DNA of 64,000 nucleotides, taken from assembly GCA_041395245.1 (NCBI GenBank), contig JAWLAY010000023.1, forward strand, positions 1-64,000, read 5' to 3'. The notes under the pieces are model-generated. The model was not told the origin of the DNA. It saw only the letters and a list, made by a program, of their open reading frames with translations, and searched no databases. Both the position numbers and the translations under genes were made by a program. This DNA is from Aquimonas sp041395245. Its GTDB lineage: Bacteria; Pseudomonadota; Gammaproteobacteria; Xanthomonadales; Xanthomonadaceae. This document shows, in pieces, positions 1-8,679 of this stretch (its first letter is position 1; each line of letters begins with the position of its first letter).

Positions 1-505
1 TGGCCACGTCCGGCACCTGATGCAGTTCACGCGTAACCGTCTCGCGCAGCACCTGTGCCTCGGCCCGCACCTCCGCCAGGGTCTGCTGCTGTCCATACAG
101 CCCGCGATGCAGGCGGGCATAGAGAAAGCGCCCGACCACGCCACTGGACGCCACCACCACCATGCACCAGAACGCCACCTTGGCGTTCAATGACCCGAGC
201 TGCAGCCGCGAGTGCAGAAGCACCAGCACTGGGCCTGCAATACCAAGCACCATGTGCCAGGAAAACCAGTGCCTCAAATGCCCGAGCTTCTTGAGCCGTT
301 TGGTGCGCTTGCGCAGTGGATAGAGCAGCAGTACAAGCATCAGCACGCCGCCCGTCAGTCCCATCGCATAACCGACGCCTTCGCCCGGATCGTACAGATC
401 CGCGCGGCTCATCCAGACGATGAAACCGGCCGCACCCGCCCACGTCAGCAGATGCAGCAGCCAGCGCCAGGACCGGAATGTCGGTTGCGCGGCGGAACTA
501 TTCAC
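1..505 (-). CDS. Membrane protein, haem b/ferric-reductase-like (5' part, leaves the window)
   Basis: The reverse strand is open for about 168 codons from a GTG at 505 (an AGGTG lies four bases upstream) to the window edge, so the C-terminus is missing. About four hydrophobic segments are visible, near residues 15-32, 48-64, 83-103 and 111-128, followed by a charged stretch rich in Gln and Glu. His84 and His98 lie 14 residues apart in one predicted helix, the spacing used for stacked haem ligands in ferric-reductase-type membrane proteins. His18, His76, His79 and His133 are further candidates. The gene is divergent from the Fe-S/FAD oxidoreductase at 609, with about 100 bp between them, so a shared electron-transfer role is likely. 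That role is inferred; no specific family was recognised. Confidence 0.6.
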   Translation of the reverse strand, partial: MNSSAAQPTFRSWRWLLHLLTWAGAAGFIVWMSRADLYDPGEGVGYAMGLTGGVLMLVLLLYPLRKRTKRLKKLGHLRHWFSWHMVLGIAGPVLVLLHSRLQLGSLNAKVAFWCMVVVASSGVVGRFLYARLHRGLYGQQQTLAEVRAEAQVLRETVTRELHQVPDVA

Positions 506-608
506 GGCGCACCTGGGTGGCGTGGCGATGGTGTCCGGTGAACTCAAGTGAATCTTTACTGCCGCCTGCTAAGTTGCCGCGATCGCCCACCAGACCCAAC
601 CACCTCCG

Positions 609-1910
609 ATGTCGACCAACCACCTGCTGACTCTGCTTTACCTCGCGCCCATTGCCTTTGCCATCCTCGGCTTCATGTCCTGGCAGGCGCGGCGTGACCG
701 CCGCAATCGCGAACTTCTGGAGGAGTCGCAACGCATCGGTCTGAGCGAGCCGCCCACCCTTCATCCGGTGATTGATCCGACCCGCTGCATCGGCTCGGGC
801 TCCTGCGTTGACGCCTGCCCCGAACACGCGCTCGGCCTGATTGGCGGCAAAGCCGTACTCGTGAATCCGAGCGCCTGCATTGGTCATGGCGCCTGTCATG
901 CGACCTGCCCGTTCGACGCGATCCAGCTGGTTTTCGGCACCGAACGGCGCGGCGTCGACATTCCGCTCATCAAACCGACTTTCGAAACCAATGTTCGCGG
1001 CATCTACATCGCAGGCGAACTGGGTGGCATGGGCCTGATCCGCAAGGCGGCCGAACAGGGCCGACAGGCCATGGACGCCATCGCAGCGGATCGTCGGCAG
1101 GGAAAAGACGCGGATGTGGTCATCATTGGCGCAGGCCCGGCAGGAATCGCCGCAGGTCTGGCCGCCATCAAACACGGGCTGCGCTACATCCTGATCGAAC
1201 AGGAAGACTCGCTCGGTGGTTCGGTTCTGCACTATCCGCGCAACAAGATCGCGATGACCCACCCCGTCGAGTTGCCCATTGTTGGCCCGATGCACTTTGT
1301 CGAGGTCAGCAAGGAGAAACTCCTGGCGTTCTGGCTGGGCATCGTCGGCCGAACCCAGTTGCAGATCCGCTTCGGCCATCAGATGACCGCCATCGAGACG
1401 CTCGTCGACAACCGCTTTCGCGTCGTCACCCCGCGCGGCAGCTTCGAGACCGGCGCCGTGCTGTTGTCGATCGGACGCCGTGGCACACCCCGCCAACTTG
1501 GCGTTCCCGGTGAGCAAATGGAAAAGGTGATGTATCGGCTGCTCGATCCCGAACAGTATTGCGGGCGCGACGTGCTGGTGGTCGGCGGCGGTGACAGCGC
1601 CGTCGAAGCAGCGCTTGCCTGCGCCGCCGCCGGTGCCCGCGTGACGCTCAGTTATCGCGGCGACGCCTTCAATCGGGTCAAGCGCAAGAACCGCGAGCGT
1701 CTCGAAGCGGCCGTCGCCCAGCAAGCGCTTTCCCTGCGACTGCGCAGTGAAGTCGCAGCGATCCATCCCGAGCGCGTTACGCTGAGCGGTGACGGGTCGA
1801 CCAAAGATATTCCCAACGACTTCGTGGTGGTCTGCGCGGGCGGCGTACTTCCGATGGATTTGCTGCGCGCCATCGGTATCCAGTTCGAGACCAAGTTCGG
1901 CACCGCCTAA
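609..1910 (+). CDS. Membrane-anchored ferredoxin / FAD-NAD(P)-dependent oxidoreductase
   Basis: The protein has 433 residues. Residues 6-24 form one N-terminal membrane anchor. Two 4Fe-4S clusters follow, with Cys motifs CIGSGSCVDACP (60-71) and CIGHGACHATCP (90-101). An FAD Rossmann motif, VIIGAGPAGIAAG, lies near 171-183, and an NAD(P) motif, VLVVGGGDSAVEAA, near 322-335. The order matches thioredoxin-reductase-like flavoproteins fused to a bacterial ferredoxin, which pass electrons between NAD(P)H, flavin and Fe-S clusters at the inner face of the membrane. The partner is probably the haem-type membrane protein encoded divergently upstream. The 3' third (from codon 305) lies in the left copy of the 1,367-bp repeat, and a truncated second copy sits at 13007-13396. 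The substrate is unknown. Confidence 0.85.
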   Translation: MSTNHLLTLLYLAPIAFAILGFMSWQARRDRRNRELLEESQRIGLSEPPTLHPVIDPTRCIGSGSCVDACPEHALGLIGGKAVLVNPSACIGHGACHATCPFDAIQLVFGTERRGVDIPLIKPTFETNVRGIYIAGELGGMGLIRKAAEQGRQAMDAIAADRRQGKDADVVIIGAGPAGIAAGLAAIKHGLRYILIEQEDSLGGSVLHYPRNKIAMTHPVELPIVGPMHFVEVSKEKLLAFWLGIVGRTQLQIRFGHQMTAIETLVDNRFRVVTPRGSFETGAVLLSIGRRGTPRQLGVPGEQMEKVMYRLLDPEQYCGRDVLVVGGGDSAVEAALACAAAGARVTLSYRGDAFNRVKRKNRERLEAAVAQQALSLRLRSEVAAIHPERVTLSGDGSTKDIPNDFVVVCAGGVLPMDLLRAIGIQFETKFGTA

Positions 1911-2887
1911 GGCATGCACCGCGCCGCCCAAATAGGAGGCGCCTTCGTGCGGGAGAATCCTTTCCTCGACTCCCCTCGCCAGTTTCCGCAGCACAGGCGA
2001 CGCCAGCCAACCGCCGTGCAACGGGCTTGCGGCGATGTCGCCAAGGCGTGACAGATGCTTATCCATTGCCACTGCCGTCCGCTTTCGGCGCAGACGGATC
2101 GATCACGATGGCGCGCCCGGCGATCAGTTCCTGCGCGCTGATCGCCAACCATTCAGCGCGCTTGTAGCGGGTCCGCGCTTCCACCTTGGCATCGGGCAGC
2201 AAGCGGACGCGCTTGCTGCGCATCATCAATACGGCTTGCGGATGCTCAACGCTCCACGCCAGCGCATGACGGGCGGAAACCGGCTCGACGCGCTGGCGCA
2301 GACGACCTGCGAAGTGCAGCTCACCCTGATAGATCCCGACGTAGGCAACCGTGCGACCTTGCGCCTGTTGCGCGGCGGCAAAGGCCGCGATGGACCGCAG
2401 ATCGTAGTCGTCACGCAGCGTTGGCATGACTCCCAATAGCAGCGCCGCAACGGCCAGCAGATTGGCCAGCGCGAGACGCGGCGCAACCCGACTGGCAAGC
2501 CCACGACCCAACGCCAGCATGGCGACCGCACTGACCACCGCCATCGACACCGCCAACCAATGCACGATCCCCGGAGGCTGGGCACCTGGCCAGCGACTGG
2601 GCAGCAGCAGAATGAGCGCTGGAAATACGACGCCACCGAGCAAGGCCGGTGGAATCATCTGCCATCGTGTCGTCTGAACCTCATGACGCAGCAGTGCCGC
2701 CGCCACCGGCAGGGCCAGTGCCGCGAAGATCGGGATCAGGTAGTGCACTTGTTTACCCGACACCAGCATCAAGGCCAGCAGCGCAGGCAAAGCCACCCAC
2801 AGCATCATCACGTCGCGTTTCTGCGCGGCCTGTTTCCAGCTACCCCAGAGTACTCGCCAGAGTGGCCACCACAGCAGCCAGGGCAGA
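1521..2887. repeat. 1,367-bp direct repeat, left copy
   Basis: Positions 1521-2887 match 13007-14373 with a constant offset of 11,486. The only difference I found is C at 2515 versus T at 14001, synonymous in the glycosyltransferase. The repeat covers codons 305-433 of the oxidoreductase, the 148-bp gap and the last 276 codons of the GT83 gene. In this copy the oxidoreductase side is continuous with its 5' half, and the glycosyltransferase side breaks off into an FHA-domain gene at 2888. Confidence 0.95.
2059..2887 (-). pseudogene. GT83 (ArnT-like) glycosyltransferase, 3' fragment
   Basis: This holds the C-terminal 276 codons of the 551-residue glycosyltransferase that is complete at 13545-15200; the encoded protein is identical over this stretch. 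The reading frame crosses the repeat boundary at 2887/2888 into antisense-unrelated FHA sequence, so the first half of the enzyme, with the catalytic acidic loop, is absent. No start codon with a ribosome-binding site was seen, so expression as a functional enzyme is unlikely. It is a by-product of the repeat-forming rearrangement. Confidence 0.9.
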
Positions 2888-3392
2888 ACGCGTCGACGTC
2901 GAGCACCTCGCGAACGGCGGCGATGCGCCGGTTCAGCGCGGCGGGGAACTCCGTCGGCGACGCCCACAGCGCATCGCGCAGGCGCTCGCGCAGCGTGAGC
3001 AATTGCGTGCCTTCGTCGATGACGGGTGCTGCCGTCGTCGGCGCAGCCTGTTCGCCGGTGCGATAGGCGAGGCCATCCAGTTCGGTGTCGGCTTCGGTGA
3101 TACGCAGCAGCAGCGGTCCGGCCTGTAGCGTCGCCCCATGCCGAACGGCGGCGCGCTGGACCGCGAGCCCATCGATGCGCGTGCCGTTGGTGGAACCCAT
3201 ATCCTCGATCAGCATGCCACCCGAGGGCAGCACCTCCAGTAGCACGTGCTCGCGCGACAGGCCGTTGAGCGGCGCACGCACCTCGCAGTCCGCGCCCCGG
3301 CCCAGCCGATGCCGGCCGACGTCCAGCTGCCGCCGCGACAACTCGACGCCCGATGGCTCCAGTACCTCCAGATGCACGCGGATGCGCTGCAT
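2888..3392 (-). pseudogene. FHA-domain protein, C-terminally truncated
   Basis: The start is an ATG at 3392, preceded by AGGAAA at a suitable distance. About 168 codons are native before the repeat junction at 2888. The N-terminal half is a clear forkhead-associated (phosphothreonine-binding) domain: a GRGADCEVRAP strand, the SREH loop and the STNGTRIDG loop carry the conserved Gly-Arg, Ser-x-x-His and Asn-Gly signature. The rest is a non-conserved tail cut off by the junction, after which the frame ends in foreign sequence at 2808. Such proteins read phosphothreonine marks set by Ser/Thr kinases. Its original partner is not in this stretch, and the kinase at 44996-47191 is far away. The gene is divergent from the secreted-protein gene at 3588. 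Confidence 0.8.
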
Positions 3393-3534
3393 GCCCGATT
3401 TCCTCAATCAGTCAGGCCGCCAGCGTAACGCCTGAGTTCGCGTTTGCGAACCCGGATCCCGTTCAACCGATGCATCTCGTTCGGCTTCGCGAACAACAAA
3501 AAGCTAACCGATTGAAATCATTGCAGTTGAAAAG

Positions 3535-3551
3535 TTGGCACGGAACTTGGA
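3535..3551 (+). promoter_or_regulatory. Sigma-54-like -24/-12 element
   Basis: TTGGCACGGAACTTGGA matches the -24 half (TTGGCACG) perfectly and the -12 half (TTGCA) except that the usual GC dinucleotide is GG. It lies 36 bp before the ATG at 3588. The -12 mismatch is at an important position, so this is only a candidate. Confidence 0.3.
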
Positions 3552-3587
3552 GTGTCACTCGCAACTCCAACGCGAAGAACCACCGCC

Positions 3588-6500
3588 ATGAACCTGAAGC
3601 TCCTGCGCTCCATTTGCTTTCTCCTGCTGGCCGGCATTGCCGCCAACAGTCAGGCACAGCCCACCCAGTTCGACACCAGTTTCGATGGCGATGGCGAGCT
3701 GTCCACGCCATTTCCCGGCACGACCTTTCCAGATAACGGCCGCACGCTGCGGATAATGGCGGCGCTTTCCGACAATAGCCTGATGGTCGCCGGAACCGAT
3801 CGCGTCGATTCACTTAGCGGCGTTTTTGCTCGTGGCCGGATCGGAAAGTTGAACGCCACCACCGGCCAGTCGGTCAGCAGCTATGGCGGGAACGGCGATG
3901 GGCTGGCTGAACTGGGCGATCTTCAGATCGACATCGAAGATTTCGTCGTCATGCCAGACGGCAGCGCCTTCCTCTGCGGCAACGAGGACAACGCCAGCGG
4001 TCGTCACGGTTTGATCGCTCGCGTCACCGCCGACGGACAGCTTGATGTCAACTGGCACGGTGGTCAGAACGGCGGCGTATTGGAGATGCGAACGGGTGTC
4101 GTCAATGCCTGTTACGGCCTTGAGCGCCTTGGCGATGGACGACTGGTCGCGGTGGGTCGCGCCACCAACAACGGCAGCACTGACAACGGTGGGGCGTTGG
4201 TGAGTTTCATCACCGAAGACGGTGAGTTCCAGGACAACGAGGACCTCTGGCTAACCAGCATCAACGGCTACACCCCAACGCGCGCCTATTCCGTCGCTGA
4301 GCAGCCCGGACTCGGCGTTGTCGTTCTGGTCGGGGCAAGCTGGGTCGACATCAAATCAGGGCCCGACCTGCTAGTCCACGAGATGCGATTGATCCGAACC
4401 ACTTACGATGGTGAGCTGGATACCGGTTTCGGCACTCGCCAGATCTCCGGCACAGGCAAGGACTCCGCAGGAAACGGTTCGACCAACTTTGCCGACCACT
4501 TCGACATCGATCCGGTGGGTCGCATCCGCCTGAGCACCAATCTCGCGTTGGCGGATTTGCTGCCGGATTGGCGCTTCGGCGTGCAGGCATGGAGCCGCAA
4601 CATCGACGGCACAAGTGGCATTGGAACAGAGCACAGCGCGACGGCGGGCGCGGACTTTTCACTCAGGGTTGGCGCTTCTGCCCTGGGGCCGGATGGCAAG
4701 GTGGTGATCGCCAGCCTGCAGACCGATGAAAACAGCGTGAGTTGCACTGCGGGCATCTCGCGAAATCACCAGCATCTGCTTCGACTCACCCCTGGCGCCC
4801 TGAACGCCGACAGCACATTCGATGGTGATGGCCAGTTCGACTGGCTCACCGCCGCACAGACCTTCCCGAGCTGTTCGACCAACTACATCAGCGCGCTGCA
4901 GGACGTCGTCCTGCAACGCAACGGGCGAATGACGGTCTTGTCAACCATGAGACTCGGCTACCCCGTCGTATCAGACTCCAAGATCGTGGATTACCCGCTC
5001 ATCACGCAGCTGCAGGGCAATCCTTTCTCGCCCATGAACTGGGACATCGATCCCGACGCGCTGACCTTCACGCCGGCCAGCGCCCGCCCCAATGCCCTGA
5101 CCGAGTCCGACTTCGTCGAAATCACCGGACTGGATGCCGGCGTGCAGGTTCCTGCCTACGTACTGGGCGGCGAGATGCGGGTCGGCTTTGGCAGCTGGTC
5201 GACAGCCCGCTGGGTGAAGAATGGCGACTGGGTGCAGCTGCGTGGCGTTGCGCCAGCTGGCATCGGCTCCAGCGCCACAGCCTCGCTGTTTGTCGGCGGC
5301 ATCCGCGGACACAACAGCTGGGATTCTCTGGGGGATCGTCAACGCGCCGATTTCGTAATCACTGCCAACGCGCCCGCTCTGCCCGGTGCTCGCTGCAGCG
5401 CCGGCGGCCTCAACAGCAACTGTTCGGCGGTGATTCCGGACCAGGGCTCGGTCAGCAGCAGCATCAACTTCGTCAATGGCGGCAGCTGCAACTTCGTGCA
5501 AGGTGTGCGCGTCGGCGTCGATATCGAACACGATTTCATCGGCGACCTCCGCATCAAGCTCACCGACCCCAACGGCCAGGTGTTCCTCGGTGGCAGCGAG
5601 GGCATCGTCACGTTGCTCAATCGCCCGAAAGCGTCTGCCGGTTCCGCCGAGGGCAGCTGTTCCGGAGACGACATCATCGCCAGCTTCGACGATGCGGCCA
5701 GCATCGACGCACAGACCGCCTGCGGTGTGCCGGTCAGCAATCCAGCGCTGTCGGGCGACGTGGCCCCAGCCTACCGTCTGTCCGAGTTGGTCGGTCGCCG
5801 TACCACCGGCAATGACGGCGCCAATGCCAACGGCCTGTGGACGTTGACCATCGACGACCTTGTCGCCGGCAACAGCGGCCAGCTGCACGACTGGTCGCTG
5901 GACATCGACTGCAGCGCCAGCGCGCCGGCGATTTCCGATCTGTCGGTCACTGTTGACGGCCACACCACACATCCATGGCTCAGCGGCACGAACAACGTCG
6001 TCCCCGGTGCCGGCGTCAACATCACCTGGACGGTCACCAACAACGGGCCGATGGCCACCAGCAACGGGCGCTTCCGGGCGAGCCTGCCGGATGGACTGAC
6101 CGATGCCATCGAAAACACCGCCTGGGGCTGCAGCACCTCCGCCGGCGGCAGCTGCACGCCGGCCATTCCCTGCTTCGGCGCCTGCCTCGGCAACGATATC
6201 GACGCCGGTCTGAGCCTACCCGTGGGCGGCACGGCGACCTTCTTCGCCACCGGCACGCTGACCGAACTGGCCGGCGACGGCACCTGGTGATCCACGGAAA
6301 AACCAGCGTGCCGCAGAACTGGGGGAACGCGCGACGACAACCCGGACAACGACAACGTCCAGCTGCAGATGCCGATCCAGCGCATCACCGACATCGCCGT
6401 CACTGGCGCCCGGCATAGCTGGCAAGGCAACGTTGCCACCATCGAAGTGGACATCAGCAACCTCGGGCCAAGCAATTCGCTGGGCTTCAGCGCCTACATA

Positions 6501-6814
6501 AACCTGCCCATCGGCATGAACATCACCGGCTTTTCCTGCCGTCGCGGCAACCTGCCCTGCGATGACCGTCACGACCTTCTGGCTCCTGTCGTGGTGAACA
6601 TCACCCATGGCAACGGCATGCTGCCGAACCGCACGCCCTACACTGCCATCATCACCGCGACCTGGCCCGGCAGCAATGCACCCGGATCGCTCGACGCAAC
6701 ACTCGCACCGGACGCAACGGCAGTCACCCCCACAGCTTCCCTGTCGTCTACCAATACGCGATTGGTGCGCCGGGTGCGAGCAGCGGCGACATCTTCAGCA
6801 ACGGTTTCGAATGA
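3588..6814 (+). CDS. Secreted delta-60-repeat / P-domain / DUF11 protein, frameshifted near the 3' end
   Basis: The product starts with a Sec signal peptide (residues 1-24, ending NSQAQ). A delta-60-repeat-type beta-propeller region follows (opening FDTSFDGDGE), then a proprotein-convertase P-domain-like module at about 615-775, and a DUF11-type adhesion module from about 785. The frame stops at 6290, but the same protein continues after compensating single-base shifts near 6286 (CCC read as CC) and in the G run near 6320. A third shift near 6736 leads to the natural C-terminus GDIFSNGFE at 6785-6814. Repaired, it is about 1,075 residues. It ends in the F-x-x-G-F-E tag shared with other secreted proteins here. 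A role as an extracellular or surface protein is inferred. Confidence 0.7.
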
Positions 6815-6840
6815 TGACGATGACCACGAGGAAATCCGCG

Positions 6841-7469
6841 ATGACCTTTCGTCGACTCCCTTCCGTCCTGCTCGCGCTGCTCGCGGCACTGGTCTTTCCA
6901 GCCGCCAGCAGCGCGGAACAGGTTGTCTCGAAATCTGGGCCGCACGCGATGGCATCTTCGTCCGTGGCACCCACACCAGCGCGCACCATTGCGCGCGCCC
7001 GGGTGCCGGACTGCCGGCCGTCGATCCGGCGGCGCGCATCAGCGGCCCCTTCGACGGCCCCGAAGGCACGCTGTACTACCTCGACCGCGACAGCCACATC
7101 AGCTACTTCCACCCGGAAGGCGCCACCGCCTACTTCGGTGACCTGGCCGACGATGGCGGCGTGCGCTTCCGCTACGGCCTGAACATCTCGGGGCAGTACG
7201 TATTCTCGGCGGATGGACAGGTGCAGCAGGTTCGCGTGCTGCCGGACGATGTCTATCGCTGGCCGCATGCCGAGGCCATCGCGCAGGTGCTGATCCAGCA
7301 TGTGCAGCAGATCCTGCAGGGCCAATCGACCCTGCAGACGGTGGACTGGGCCGCCGCCAGCGCAGCCAGCCGCGCCATGCACGACACCAACATGGCGATT
7401 CTGGACGGCATGCGCGCTGATGCCTGCACCGAGCACTACGACGGCGTGTACTACCTCGGCTGCTGGTGA
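6841..7469 (+). CDS. Secreted protein of unknown function, one frameshift
   Basis: The ATG at 6841 has GAGGAAA eight bases upstream and encodes a signal peptide (MTFRRLPSVLLALLAALVF, cleavage after SSA). The frame then shifts near 6921, most simply by loss of one G from a GGG run. The coding continues as GCLEIWAARDGIFVRG and runs to the stop at 7469 (end YDGVYYLGCW). The mature part has paired cysteines and no domain I recognise. The gene follows the larger secreted protein by 26 bp and is probably co-transcribed, ending at the hairpin at 7480-7508. Confidence 0.55.
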
Positions 7470-7479
7470 TGCCTCGTAC

Positions 7480-7508
7480 AGAACGGCCCGGAAAATCCGG
7501 GCCGTTCT
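7480..7508. terminator. Bidirectional hairpin between convergent genes
   Basis: AGAACGGCCCGGA (7480-7492) pairs perfectly with TCCGGGCCGTTCT (7496-7508) around a three-base loop. It lies between the convergent stop codons at 7469 and 7534, so it probably terminates both directions. Confidence 0.75.
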
Positions 7509-7533
7509 GCGCAGCGAAACCGATGATCAACCT

Positions 7534-8048
7534 TCAGGCCATGCGAATCCAGCGGACCAGCGTGGCAAAGTTGGGCGGCTTGCCGTGCATCAGCAGGCCA
7601 ACGCGGAAGATCTTGCCGGCCATCCACACGGTGGCGAAGACCGCGGCAATGCCGATGGCGATGGACGCGGCGATCTGCCAGGCCGGCGGTGGCACGCTGG
7701 ACGAGAGCCGCAGCACCATCACGAACGGACTGACCGGCGGAACCAGGCTGGCCACGGTGGCCAGGGTGCCGTTGGGATCACGGCTGATCGGCTGCCACAG
7801 CATCATCGGCAGCACCATGGTCAGCATCACCGGCGTCAGCAGCGCCTGCGCCTCGCGCAGCTCGTTCACCGCAGCACCAATCGCCGCCATCAACGCCGCC
7901 ATGGTGACGAAGGCGATCAGGAAGTAGATCGCCATCCACAGCAACATCAGCGGATCGATGAAACCGGCGCTGGCCAGCGTGACCAGGACGAGGATGCCGA
8001 GACCGGCGTAGACGGTCAGCGTGAGCGTGCCCACCGCCAGCGCGCCGC
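7534..8048 (-). pseudogene. ABC-2 type (NatB-like) permease, C-terminal fragment
   Basis: About 170 codons of an ABC exporter permease remain, ending VRWIRMA. Four to five hydrophobic helices are visible, with the pattern of the C-terminal half of NatB/ABC-2 proteins, which export Na+, drugs or lipids with an ATPase partner. The homologous frame stops near 8048, where the left end of an IS91-family element begins; upstream codons in the same frame are element sequence. The N-terminal half and the ATPase gene are missing, so the fragment is non-functional. Confidence 0.75.
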
Positions 8049-8431
8049 GGCAATGTCTGACGCGAAGATCAGAACGCACCGATACGAACGTGCGAACACA
8101 GGCGCAACACTGAGCAGCCGTCCCCGCACCGGAGCGCTGCGTGCCGCGCCTCGCCACATCCCGGCGGCAAGCCGCGGGATGCGCGCCACTGCCGTCCGCC
8201 CACACCGGTTCGCGGTACGCGCGCCACGCGCCCGAGCGCACGCTGCTGTACGCGTTGGTAGAGGCGCACTACCCGGACTTCATTGCACGGATCGAAGCGG
8301 AGGGCCGCTCGCTGCCCGGGTATGTCCGCGAGGCGTTCGATGCCTACCTGCGTTGCGGCGTGCTCGAGCACGGCTTCCTGCGGGTGGTGTGCGAGCACTG
8401 CCGTGCAGAGAGGCTGGTGGCCTGGGTATAG
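8045..8431 (+). pseudogene. IS91-family transposase, N-terminal fragment
   Basis: A GTG at 8141 (VPRLATSRR) opens about 95 codons that parallel the start of the transposase at 8680-10221: PERTLLYALVEAHYPDF against PERTLLYSLVQAHWPDF, then CGVLEHGFLRVVCEHCRAER in both. Homology ends near 8422, exactly where the origin end of the neighbouring ISCR-like element begins, so the frame hits a TAG inside that end. The similarity extends left to about 8045, marking the left terminus of this older element against the permease gene. It is a distinct, diverged IS91-type element, not a copy of its neighbour. Confidence 0.85.
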
Positions 8432-8442
8432 GAAGTTCAACC
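8424..8442 (-). other. oriIS of the ISCR-like element
   Basis: On the reverse strand the sequence reads GGTTGAACTTCCTATACCC, about 240 bp after the transposase stop. The core TTGAACTTCCTATACCC is the recognised replication-origin end of ISCR elements. Its position and orientation relative to the transposase fit that family. Confidence 0.8.
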
Positions 8443-8679
8443 GCCCTTTTTGGCGAGTCTGGCGGGTAGGAAGCGGCCGCGCAAGCGCCGCTTTGGGCAC
8501 AGATCGGGCACAGATCGGGGGTTCATGCGTGGGTTTTCGACATCGCGGGGCCACGCAGCGGCTCAGTGCGTAGCCATTTCTCACCGAATCCCGGCACAGG
8601 GCCGAGCGCAGCCCTGCGGGGTCGTGGCCGCATCGGATCGGACTCTGGCTTGGCTGCCGGCTGTGTGGCCGGCACCTCG

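Noticed and set aside
1911..2058. Possible small reverse-strand gene starting MDKHLSRLGDIAA after the GT83 stop
   Set aside because: The frame overlaps the GT83 end and runs into antisense of the oxidoreductase without a convincing end or ribosome-binding site. It is treated as intergenic, though it is duplicated in both repeats.
498..2072. Long reverse-strand open frame over the oxidoreductase
   Set aside because: It is antisense to a clear ferredoxin/FAD gene and its product has no signal or domain; it results from high GC at third positions.
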